Part shown: positions 16,659 to 24,379 of the stretch, piece by piece
Position numbering within the stretch: the stretch's first letter is position 1
Layout: each line of letters starts with the position of its first letter
Source: Bacillota bacterium
GTDB taxonomy: Bacteria; Bacillota; Clostridia; Lachnospirales; Lachnospiraceae
Assembly (NCBI GenBank): GCA_902363515.1
Contig: CABJAN010000021.1
Location: 1 to 57,576 of the forward strand
DNA: 57,576 nt
Reading direction: 5' to 3'
Notes under the pieces: model-generated
What the model saw: only the letters and a program-made list of their open reading frames with translations
What the model was told of the DNA's origin: nothing
Databases searched by the model: none
Position numbers and translations under genes: made by a program

Positions 16659-17837
16659 ATGGCAGAAAATTTATTAATTGTCCACGGAGGAGGTCCTACA
16701 GCAGTTTTAAATGCTTCTTTGTATGGGGCTGTTACAGAGGCGAGACGTTATGGAAAACTGGACCATATTTATGGAGCTGAAAATGGAACAGGCGGTGTCC
16801 TGGAAGAAAAATTTCTGGAATTAGAGAAGGTACCGGAAGAAAAACTGAAACTGTTACTTCAGACACCGGGAACTGCAATCGGAACCTCCAGAGACCCGAT
16901 CTGGCAGGAAGATTATGAAAAAATGGCAGATATCTTGGTAAAGAGAGAAATTAAATATGTACTGTTTAATGGTGGAAACGGAACCATGGATACCTGTGGA
17001 AAACTACATAAAACCTGTCAGGCAAGAAATCTGGACATCCGGGTTATGGGGATTCCCAAAACTACTGATAATGATATTGCAGTAACGGATCACAGTCCTG
17101 GATTTGGAAGCGCCGCAAGATATATTGCAGCCTGTGCAGAGGAGCTTTGTGCAGATGTACGTTCTCTTCCTATTCATGTGGTAGTTATGGAAGCTTCCGG
17201 ACGAAATGCAGGCTGGATTACTGCAGCCAGCGCATTGGCAGGGGAAAAGGGATATGGACCGGATTTGATTTATCTGCCGGAAAGACCTTTTGATGAGGAA
17301 CAGTTTATCAAAGATGTAGAGGAAAAGCTAAAGGAGAAAAGCGGTATTGTGGTGGTAGCCAGCGAAGGTTTGACGGACAAAGACGGAAAGCCTATTGTAA
17401 AACCAGTCTTTAAAACAGAACGGGCTACTTACTTTGGAGACGTCAGTTCCCATCTGGCAAATCTGGTGATTCAAAAACTTGGATACAAGGCAAGAGGAGA
17501 AAAACCGGGACTTCTGGGAAGAGCATCCATAGGATTGCAAAGTCCGGTAGACTGCGAAGAAGCGCAGCTTGCGGGAGAAAAAGCCTGCCGCGCTGCCTTA
17601 AATGGAGAATCCGGCAAAATGGTAGCTTTCCGCCGGGTTTCTGAAAATCCGTATGAAATAGAGGATTTTCTGGTGGATATTGATGAAGTCATGATGTATG
17701 AGAGAACCATGCCGGATGAATATATCAATGCAGAGGGCAATGGGGTTACTCAGGCATTTCTGGACTGGTGCAGACCTCTGATTGGAGAGGAGCTTCCGGA
17801 TATGATATCTTTTAACGGATTTTACGGAAAAAAATAA
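16659..17837 (+). CDS. Phosphofructokinase-family kinase (PfkA fold, atypical)
   Basis: A 392-residue member of the 6-phosphofructokinase family (COG0205). Motifs: GGPTAVLNAS (11-20) in the nucleotide loop, GGNGTMD (105-111), PKTTDND (133-139) with the catalytic Asp, and MEASGRNAGW (177-186). ATP enzymes normally read GGDGS and PGTIDND, and pyrophosphate enzymes GGDD and PKTIDND. This protein mixes these: Gly as in ATP enzymes, Lys as in pyrophosphate enzymes, and Asn where the metal-binding Asp usually sits. Phosphate donor and sugar are therefore uncertain; fructose 6-phosphate, tagatose 6-phosphate or an analogue are possible. The ATG at 16659 follows AAGGAAAGGAAG; the longer frame runs into the palindrome. 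Confidence 0.82.
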   Translation: MAENLLIVHGGGPTAVLNASLYGAVTEARRYGKLDHIYGAENGTGGVLEEKFLELEKVPEEKLKLLLQTPGTAIGTSRDPIWQEDYEKMADILVKREIKYVLFNGGNGTMDTCGKLHKTCQARNLDIRVMGIPKTTDNDIAVTDHSPGFGSAARYIAACAEELCADVRSLPIHVVVMEASGRNAGWITAASALAGEKGYGPDLIYLPERPFDEEQFIKDVEEKLKEKSGIVVVASEGLTDKDGKPIVKPVFKTERATYFGDVSSHLANLVIQKLGYKARGEKPGLLGRASIGLQSPVDCEEAQLAGEKACRAALNGESGKMVAFRRVSENPYEIEDFLVDIDEVMMYERTMPDEYINAEGNGVTQAFLDWCRPLIGEELPDMISFNGFYGKK

Positions 17838-17858
17838 ACGATAGAAAGGAAAAAAGAA

Positions 17859-18695
17859 ATGAAACATATCTATCTGAATTTAAAAAGATTTGATGTACCG
17901 GCCAACCTTGGCGGTGTAAACAGAATTGCGGATATAAGAGAATGGGGAAGTTATATTGTAAAGGAAACACAGGAAACTTTGAAGCAGTATAACAAAGAAG
18001 ATGTGGAATTTGCCATGTTTTTCCCTGAGATTCACCTGTTTTCTGCTGCAGGTGCAAAGACAGAAGGAAGCCCGGTACAGATTGGATGCCAGGGAGTATT
18101 CCGAAATGACGTACAGCCGGGAGGAAATTTTGGTGCATTTACCACAGGAAGACCGGCGGCAGCTATGAAAGCGGCAGGCTGTGAAGCTGTGATTATCGGA
18201 CACTGTGAAGAGCGAAATAATTTAACTGGTATTTTGGCAGAAGCAGGGTGCAAAGATACAAAAGCAGTAAACAGAATTTTAAATCAGGAAGTAAAATGTG
18301 CTGTATCTCAGGGGATGAAAGTGTTATACTGTATAGGAGAGAAAAGCGAAGAGCAGGAACAGTGGCAGGAGGTTCTGGGAGAACAATTAGAAATAGGACT
18401 TCAGGATGTAGATAAATCTATGGTAACCATTGCTTACGAACCGGTATGGTCCATTGGACCTGGAAAAACTCCGGCAGATAAAGAATACATTACCAAAATT
18501 GCCAGATTTGTAAAAGAAAAAACAGATGGCATGGATATTGTATATGGAGGCGGTCTGAAACAGGATAATGCAGCTATGCTGGCATCCATTCCGGAAATCG
18601 ACGGTGGACTGATTGCTCTGACCAGATTCCAGGGAGAAATTGGATATTATCCAGAAGAATATCTGGAAATTATTTCTTTGTATATGAACAACTAA
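17859..18695 (+). CDS. Triosephosphate isomerase-like protein (divergent)
   Basis: A 278-residue TIM barrel clearly related to triosephosphate isomerase. Catalytic residues are conserved: Lys9 (in LNLKRF), His115 (VIIGHCEER) and Glu194 in the hinged-loop motif IAYEPVWSIGPGKTP. The phosphate-gripping parts are altered: YGGSVK is YGGGLK (229-234), and the final LVGGASL motif is replaced by LIALTRF (251-257), removing its Gly pair. It is also about 25 residues longer than usual. This suggests an isomerase for a related small hydroxy-ketone or aldose rather than the housekeeping enzyme. It follows the kinase after 21 bases with AAAGGAAAAAAG as ribosome binding site. Confidence 0.82.
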   Translation: MKHIYLNLKRFDVPANLGGVNRIADIREWGSYIVKETQETLKQYNKEDVEFAMFFPEIHLFSAAGAKTEGSPVQIGCQGVFRNDVQPGGNFGAFTTGRPAAAMKAAGCEAVIIGHCEERNNLTGILAEAGCKDTKAVNRILNQEVKCAVSQGMKVLYCIGEKSEEQEQWQEVLGEQLEIGLQDVDKSMVTIAYEPVWSIGPGKTPADKEYITKIARFVKEKTDGMDIVYGGGLKQDNAAMLASIPEIDGGLIALTRFQGEIGYYPEEYLEIISLYMNN

Positions 18696-18717
18696 ACCAG
18701 GCAGGAGGAAAAATACT

Positions 18718-20205
18718 ATGAAATTAGAATTTGAATACGGACAGGGAACTATGGCAGCAGAACTGCCAGACAGCACAGACATTTTTATTCCCGGTGAGAC
18801 AGTGAAAGACCCGGATTATATCCCGGAAGATAAGCTAAAAGAGGCATATCTGGAAAGCCTGGCACATCCTATTGGAATGCCTACTTTAACAGAACTGGCG
18901 CACAAAGGAAGCACAGTTACCTTTGTTGTTCCAGACCGTGTAAAGGGCGGTGAACAGGCTACAAGCCACAGAAAATTAAGTATTAAATACATTCTGGAAG
19001 AATTATATGCAGCAGGAGTAGAAAAAAAGGATATTTTATTTATTATTTCCAATGGTCTTCACCCAAGAAGTAAAGAGTCTGATGCAAAGGCGATTTTCGG
19101 AGAAGAATTATTTAACGAGTTCTGGCATACAGGTCAGATTATCAGCCACGACAGTGAAGATAAAGACCATATGGTAGACCTTGGCACTACAAAACGCGGT
19201 GACCCGGTATTTATGAACAAATACGTGTTTGAATGTGATATTCCCATTCTCATTGGTCATGTACAGGGAAATCCTTATGGAGGATATTCAGGCGGTTACA
19301 AACACAGCGCTACCGGTATTACCAACTGGAAGAGCATTGCAAGCCATCATGTACCATCTGTTATGCACAGAAAAGACTTCACACCGGTAAATGGCGGCAG
19401 TCTTATGAGAAATAAATTTGATGAAATCTCCATGCATATGGAAGAAAAAATGGGACATCCTTTCTTCTGCTGTGACGCTGTACTGGATACCAATTCCAGA
19501 CAGATTGCTATTTATTCCGGATATGCAAAAGTGATGATGCCGGAAAGCTGGAAGCTGGCTGACAAGAGAACCTATGTACACTGGGCTGAAAAGAAATATG
19601 ATGTTCTGGTATTTGGTATGCCTCAGAAATTCCACTATGGTGACGGTATGGGCACAAACCCAATCATGATGATGCAGGCTTTAAGCGCACAGGTGTTGAG
19701 ATATAAACGTATTATGAGTGATAACTGTGTAATTATTTGTTCTTCTCTGTGCAACGGATTTTTCCATGATGAATTATGGCCTTATTTAAGAGAAATGTAT
19801 GATTTGTTCCAGCATGATTACATGAATACTCTGCCGGATATGAACCGTTATGGAGAATATTTTGCAACCAATGAAGAATATATCAGAAAGTATCGTTTTA
19901 CTAATGCGTTCCATCCATTCCACGGTTTTAGTATGATTTCCTGTGGACATATTGCAGAAATGAACACTAGCGCAATCTACATTGTAGGCGCTCAGGAACC
20001 TGGATATGCAAGAGGTATGGGATTGAAAACAAGAGCAACTTTTGAAGAAGCTCTGGAAGATGCCAAGAAGAAATTTGTAGGAGAAAATCCAAACATTTTG
20101 GCACTGCCAATGACCTTTAAGAAAGCTGCTGTTCATCTTTGCATGAAGAATCCGGAAGAGGACTGCATGGATGCATATGGACATTGCCACCCATGTATGG
20201 GCTGA
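18718..20205 (+). CDS. LarA-like protein (DUF2088, lactate-racemase family)
   Basis: A 495-residue homologue of LarA, the nickel-pincer-nucleotide lactate racemase; relatives epimerise other 2-hydroxy acids. Matching positions are VPDR (Arg74), NGLHPR (His115), SHDSE (His144), GHVQGN (His181) and GGYSGGYK (188-195), whose Lys195 corresponds to the cofactor-linked Lys of LarA. The Lar cofactor needs LarB, LarC and LarE, and none is encoded here. The C terminus has an extra Cys/His-rich end, CMDAYGHCHPCMG. It follows the TIM-like gene after 22 bases (CAGGAGGAAAAATACT) and ends the operon at a terminator. The substrate is probably a sugar-derived hydroxy acid, by inference only. Confidence 0.8.
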   Translation: MKLEFEYGQGTMAAELPDSTDIFIPGETVKDPDYIPEDKLKEAYLESLAHPIGMPTLTELAHKGSTVTFVVPDRVKGGEQATSHRKLSIKYILEELYAAGVEKKDILFIISNGLHPRSKESDAKAIFGEELFNEFWHTGQIISHDSEDKDHMVDLGTTKRGDPVFMNKYVFECDIPILIGHVQGNPYGGYSGGYKHSATGITNWKSIASHHVPSVMHRKDFTPVNGGSLMRNKFDEISMHMEEKMGHPFFCCDAVLDTNSRQIAIYSGYAKVMMPESWKLADKRTYVHWAEKKYDVLVFGMPQKFHYGDGMGTNPIMMMQALSAQVLRYKRIMSDNCVIICSSLCNGFFHDELWPYLREMYDLFQHDYMNTLPDMNRYGEYFATNEEYIRKYRFTNAFHPFHGFSMISCGHIAEMNTSAIYIVGAQEPGYARGMGLKTRATFEEALEDAKKKFVGENPNILALPMTFKKAAVHLCMKNPEEDCMDAYGHCHPCMG

Positions 20206-20227
20206 AAACTGAATAAATAGAAACCAG

Positions 20228-20270
20228 CAGGCTGGCATAAAATGTGAAAAGCATATTTGCCAGCCTGTTT
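20228..20270 (+). terminator. Rho-independent terminator
   Basis: CAGGCTGGCA (20228-20237) pairs with TGCCAGCCTG (20258-20267), a 10-bp GC-rich stem with a 20-base loop, followed by TTT. It separates the LarA-like gene from the lipoprotein gene. Confidence 0.7.
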
Positions 20271-20310
20271 AGATTAAAAAGAAAAATAATATGAAAAAGG
20301 AGAAGTGCGT

Positions 20311-21675
20311 ATGAAACAAAAATGGACACAAATGATGATTCTTGGAGGGCTGACCGCTGTAGTTGTTATGGGCACAGGATGCAAAAAAGAGACACCAGAC
20401 AGCATTTTAAAGGAAGCAGTTAAAAAGCAGGCAGAGGCGAAATCTGTTGACGGTTCTATGGAAATGGATATGACCATGGGAATGGCTCAAAGCGGAGTCA
20501 GCATGGAGATGGATATGAACCTTCAAATGGATATGCAAATGACACAAAATCCGGATGCGTATCATTTAAAGGGCAGCATGGGAATGGATTTTATGGGCCT
20601 GAATATGGATATGGAAATGTATGGTGAGGAGAATAAAGAGGGAGATAAGTTTACCGTATATTCCATGACAAACGGAACCTGGCAGAAATACGAAGAGGAG
20701 AAAAGTGAAGATGTAGCGGAAGCCCTGGCGAATCTGGATTCTTTCTCCGCAGAGGGACTGGAACTGGAAAAAGACCTGGTAGAGGTGAATGGAAAAAAAG
20801 CTTATAAAATGACAGGAACCATAGAGGGAGATGAACTTGGAGAGTCCGGGGTCTTAGATGCAGCAGGAGAAGAAATGCAGGATATGGACTGGTCCGACGT
20901 AAAAGCCAAAATTTCTATCTGGATTTACAAAGACAGTAAGCTGCCGGCAGCGCTTCAGATTCAGGTGAAAGATGCTCCGCAGCCGGAAGACGGTGCAGCC
21001 GCTTATTTAAAAAATCTAAATTTAAAAATGGAATATAAAGAATACGATAAGATCGATAAAATTGAGATTCCAAAAGAAGCGCTGGATGCAGAAGAGCTGA
21101 CAGATGATTTAGGAGATGACTGGACAGGAGACCTGGATCTGGGTGAAGAGCCGGAAGAAGAGGAGGAAGTGTCTGCGGATCTTCGTACTGATGACAACGG
21201 AAACTATATTCTTACAGACTGGGAAGAGAAAAAAGAGGTTTCTGTAAAGACAGTAGAACCATTTCAAATTATTGATTACTCCAGTAATGACAGTCTGATG
21301 TTTGAATATTTGCCACAGACGGAAAGTGAATCTGTAGTAACCGTTATATATTCGATGGAAGAGGTGGACGAATATACAGAGGAAGATATTTTGGCGTCTA
21401 TTAAGGGAAATAAAGAGATTTATGAGATGAAAGAAGAATTTTCCGATATCGTTTATCAGGAACCTGTGGAGCTTTCCGTAGGAGATAAAGAGGCAAAATA
21501 TGCTTCCCTTAGATGTAAAAACGGAGAAGAGTATGTAAATGAATACTGTGCATGGTATCTTACAGAAGATGGATTTGCAGTTAGCTTTATGGTAGGGGAG
21601 ACACGTTCAGCAGATGAGAATTACATGGTGACAGAAGATACCTTAAAACAGCTTTTGGAAGCAGTAGAAGAATAA
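20311..21675 (+). CDS. Met-rich lipoprotein of unknown function
   Basis: A 454-residue predicted lipoprotein; I do not recognise the family with certainty. The signal peptide ends at MGTGC (about residues 20-24). Residues ~50-106 contain about 17 methionines, mostly alternating with Asp, Glu, Gln or Gly, as in a beta-sheet with Met pointing one way. This is reminiscent of LolA/LppX-like lipid-binding or DUF6612-like lipoproteins. An acidic linker (EEPEEEEEVS, near 285-295) divides it from a C-terminal domain that resembles no motif I know. AAAAAGGAGAAGTGCGT precedes the ATG; an in-frame GTG two codons earlier is less likely. It lies between the larA-like gene and pgi, both on the same strand. 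Confidence 0.75.
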   Translation: MKQKWTQMMILGGLTAVVVMGTGCKKETPDSILKEAVKKQAEAKSVDGSMEMDMTMGMAQSGVSMEMDMNLQMDMQMTQNPDAYHLKGSMGMDFMGLNMDMEMYGEENKEGDKFTVYSMTNGTWQKYEEEKSEDVAEALANLDSFSAEGLELEKDLVEVNGKKAYKMTGTIEGDELGESGVLDAAGEEMQDMDWSDVKAKISIWIYKDSKLPAALQIQVKDAPQPEDGAAAYLKNLNLKMEYKEYDKIDKIEIPKEALDAEELTDDLGDDWTGDLDLGEEPEEEEEVSADLRTDDNGNYILTDWEEKKEVSVKTVEPFQIIDYSSNDSLMFEYLPQTESESVVTVIYSMEEVDEYTEEDILASIKGNKEIYEMKEEFSDIVYQEPVELSVGDKEAKYASLRCKNGEEYVNEYCAWYLTEDGFAVSFMVGETRSADENYMVTEDTLKQLLEAVEE

Positions 21676-21710
21676 GGACAGAATAGAACATACAAGATGA
21701 GGTGAAGAAC

Positions 21711-22964
21711 GTGCTGAAATTAAGAATCGAAGATAAAAACCAGGAAATTGAGAAGGAATTGAGAGTATGTATGGAGGAAAAAAGAGGCATTTTAAGAGAT
21801 ATCCTCAAGGGAGAATCAAAGTATCAGGATTCCCTTGGATGGTTCCATACACAAGAGTGGGCTTGCGAAAGGCAGGTAGCTGCCCTTAAAAAGCTGGCTT
21901 CTAAAATCAGGGAAGAGGCCGATGTGTTTGTACTGGTAGGAGTAGGCGGCTCAAATAATGCAGCGCGTTCCGTTATTAAAGCTTTGCAGACAGATCAGAA
22001 AACAGAGATTTTGTATGCGGGGAATACCTTATCACCCTATGTATTGAACCAGATGCTTCAGAAGTTAGAAGGAAAATCAGTTTATGTGGATTGCATTGCG
22101 AAAAACTTTGAAACCCTGGAGCCAGGTGCTTCTTTCCGGGTTCTGCGAAAATTCTTGTATAAAAAATATGGAGAAGAAGCGGGAAAAAGGATTATTGCCA
22201 CAGGCAGCAAGGGGAGTTCTCTGGAACGAATATGTGAGCAGCATGGATATACGTTTTTGGAATTTCCGGAAAATGTGGGAGGCAGATTTTCGGCAATTAC
22301 AAGTGTTGGACTGCTTCCCATGGCTGTAGCGGGAATTGATATCCAAAAGCTTGTAAAAGGAGCTGCTGATATGGAAAAGCAGTTACTTTTGGATGAAAGT
22401 AACGGAAATATTGCCTGGCAATATGCGTGCATCAGGAATATGTATTACAAAAAAGGATATTCCCTGGAACTGCTCACTGGATTCGAGCCTCAGTTTCGCT
22501 GGTTTTACAAATGGTGGGTACAGCTTTTTGGAGAATCAGAAGGGAAAGAGAACAAAGGTATTTTTCCGGTTGCAGCAGAATTTTGTGAAGAACTCCATGC
22601 AGTGGGTCAGTATATTCAGGATGGAGCTCCTTTGATGTTTGAAACTTTTCTGGATGTGCAGGAGCAAAACGCTTCTCTGTTTGCAGAAAAAGACCAGGTG
22701 GAGGATTTCTTTAATTATCTCAATGGAAAAGACTTCTGGGAGATGAATAAAGCTTCTTTTCATGCAACAGTAAAGGCGCACAGAGAAAAACTGCCCTGTC
22801 TGATTCTGGAAGTGGAGAGAATGGATGAGTATCATTTTGGACAGTTGTTTTATTTCTTTATGTTTTCCTGCTATGTGTCTGCCAGAATTCTTGGGGTAAA
22901 TCCATTTGACCAGCCTGGAGTTGAGGCTTACAAGAAGTGGATGTTTGAGGCGTTGGGGAAATAG
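21711..22964 (+). CDS. pgi: Glucose-6-phosphate isomerase
   Basis: Interconverts glucose 6-phosphate and fructose 6-phosphate; 417 residues against about 450 in Bacillus. SIS-domain sugar-phosphate binding is seen in GVGGSNNAARSVIKAL. Both PGI signatures are present: ENVGGRFSAITSVGLLP and NPFDQPGVEAYKKWMF, with ELHAVGQYIQDG between them. The start is taken as GTG at 21711 because GATGAGGTGAAGAAC provides a spaced ribosome binding site; the earlier in-frame GTG at 21702 lies inside that site. It could be the cell's housekeeping PGI or a pathway copy of the adjacent sugar cluster. A bidirectional terminator follows immediately. Confidence 0.9.
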   Translation: MLKLRIEDKNQEIEKELRVCMEEKRGILRDILKGESKYQDSLGWFHTQEWACERQVAALKKLASKIREEADVFVLVGVGGSNNAARSVIKALQTDQKTEILYAGNTLSPYVLNQMLQKLEGKSVYVDCIAKNFETLEPGASFRVLRKFLYKKYGEEAGKRIIATGSKGSSLERICEQHGYTFLEFPENVGGRFSAITSVGLLPMAVAGIDIQKLVKGAADMEKQLLLDESNGNIAWQYACIRNMYYKKGYSLELLTGFEPQFRWFYKWWVQLFGESEGKENKGIFPVAAEFCEELHAVGQYIQDGAPLMFETFLDVQEQNASLFAEKDQVEDFFNYLNGKDFWEMNKASFHATVKAHREKLPCLILEVERMDEYHFGQLFYFFMFSCYVSARILGVNPFDQPGVEAYKKWMFEALGK

Positions 22965-22997
22965 CAAGGGGCTGTCTATTTCCAGATAGCCCCTTGC
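22964..22997. terminator. Bidirectional terminator
   Basis: GCAAGGGGCTGTCT (22964-22977) pairs with AGATAGCCCCTTGC (22984-22997), overlapping the pgi stop codon and lying between convergent pgi and the LacI gene. There is no long T tract. Confidence 0.7.
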
Positions 22998-23011
22998 TCA
23001 ACATTAAAAGC

Positions 23012-24070
23012 TTAACAATCAGTAGCAGCTGATACCTTTGTCTTTTCTGTGGTTTCCCTGCGGATTAAATAAGGTGTAATCACTTTGTGTATAGGCTTTT
23101 CTAAAGGAATAGGTTTCCGCTTTTTCCGCTCATTCATTTGTTCCACTAACAGTTTTACAGCTTCGTGGGCAATTTGGTCAATATGCTGTCCGACTGTACT
23201 AATAGGAATAACAGCTTCGGTAGAGATGGGAGAATCATCAAAGCCCACAAGGTAGTAATCCGAGGGAAGGCTGCCGTATCTCTGGATCAGAAGGTTTAAA
23301 AATACATTAGCATGGGTATCACTGGAGATGAAAACCCCCTTTTTCTGATTCGGGTAATTCCTTTCCAGTTCATTCAGCACATCTATCATGTTTGTTCGTA
23401 TAGAATCATAAGTATTTCCAAACTCTTTGTAAATAATCCGGTGCGGTAGTTTTTTCTCCTTACAGATACTCAGAAATCCATTAATACGTCCATACGCAGG
23501 AACTTCCGGCGCAGTAGGACTATTCACATGAATAAAAACATCACAATTATGGCTGGCCAGAAGACTGGTAGCCTGTACGCCTCCCATATAATTGTCTGTA
23601 TTTACGCTGCACACATACTGGTCTTCCCGTTCAATGGTAACAATTGGAAGGTGCAAATCTGCCAGTTCCTTAGAGGGAATGACATCGCTTAAAATAATCA
23701 GCCCTTCAATTTTGTATGCAAGCAGTTCCTGAATATACTGGCGCTCTGTATCAGCATGTCCATTTCCAATAAACACCAGGAATTTATAACCAAACTGTTC
23801 ATAGGTCTGAAGAATCTGATTCAGCATTTCTGAATAATAGTGGTTGTGCAGGTTGGGAATGAGGATGCCAATGAATTCTGTATTTCCATTTGCCAGAATC
23901 CGCGCAACTTTGTTCTCCTTATAATCTAAATCCACCAGGGCTTTGGAGATAATTTCCTGGTTTTCCAGGGTAAGGGAATCTGGGTTGTTGAAATACCGGG
24001 AAATGGTGGTTTTAGAAAAATTTGTATATTTTGCAATGTCATCAAAGGTCACATTTTTTTTTCGTCTCAT
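23012..24070 (-). CDS. LacI/GalR-family regulator of the sucrose/fructan operon
   Basis: A 352-residue repressor. Helix-turn-helix: VTFDDIAKYTNFSKTTISRYFN, then LDYKENKVARILANGNTEFIGILIPN. The effector domain has IEGLIILSD, GRINGFLSICKEK, VFISSDTHANVFLNLLIQRYG and YYLVGFDDSPIS. The HTH reads TTISRYF rather than the usual STVSRVL. The ATG at 24070 is preferred because AAGAGGTTCTT lies upstream; an ATG seven codons earlier has no ribosome binding site. It is divergent from the sugar ABC/GH32/GH13 operon and flanked by tandem ACCGGT-centred palindromes, so it very likely represses that operon and itself. Confidence 0.93.
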   Translation of the reverse strand: MRRKKNVTFDDIAKYTNFSKTTISRYFNNPDSLTLENQEIISKALVDLDYKENKVARILANGNTEFIGILIPNLHNHYYSEMLNQILQTYEQFGYKFLVFIGNGHADTERQYIQELLAYKIEGLIILSDVIPSKELADLHLPIVTIEREDQYVCSVNTDNYMGGVQATSLLASHNCDVFIHVNSPTAPEVPAYGRINGFLSICKEKKLPHRIIYKEFGNTYDSIRTNMIDVLNELERNYPNQKKGVFISSDTHANVFLNLLIQRYGSLPSDYYLVGFDDSPISTEAVIPISTVGQHIDQIAHEAVKLLVEQMNERKKRKPIPLEKPIHKVITPYLIRRETTEKTKVSAATDC

Positions 24071-24150
24071 AAGAACCTCTTTTCTTTCCATTGATTGTGT
24101 TGAATTGTGATTAATAAAAGTATAACAGAAACCTGAAAGGAGAACAAGGA

Positions 24151-24174
24151 GTAATCGGTTAAGTAACCGGTTTT
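24151..24174. promoter_or_regulatory. Tandem LacI operators, regulator side
   Basis: GTAATCGGTTA (24151-24161) and AGTAACCGGTTT (24162-24173) are two adjacent (A/T)AnCGGTT(A/T) sites whose centres are 12 bases apart, near the start of the regulator gene. They probably mediate autorepression or DNA looping with the pair at 24298. Confidence 0.65.
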
Positions 24175-24258
24175 GTGTATTGTTACCAAAGTAGAAGAAA
24201 GGAAATCAGACACTTTTTACAAAGTTAAAAAACAGGAGAAAAAAGGTGCTCCAAATGA

Positions 24259-24321
24259 TTGACGAAGAGAAAGGGTTGTGCTAGTATAAAAATATAAAGT
24301 AACCGGTTACTTTACCGGTTA
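24259..24321 (+). promoter_or_regulatory. Promoter and tandem LacI operators of the sugar operon
   Basis: TTGACG (24259-24264) and TAGTAT (24282-24287), spaced by 17, form the promoter. Straight after the -10 box lie AGTAACCGGTTACT (24298-24311), a perfect 14-base palindrome, and TTACCGGTTA (24312-24321), with centres 12 bases apart. Repressor binding would cover the transcription start. The rest of the 309-base gap between the divergent genes holds only the pair at 24151 and the two leaders. Confidence 0.8.
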
Positions 24322-24379
24322 TAAAACAGAAAGAAGAATAAAGAGAAGATAGGAAAATACGAAAAACGAGGAGGAAAAA

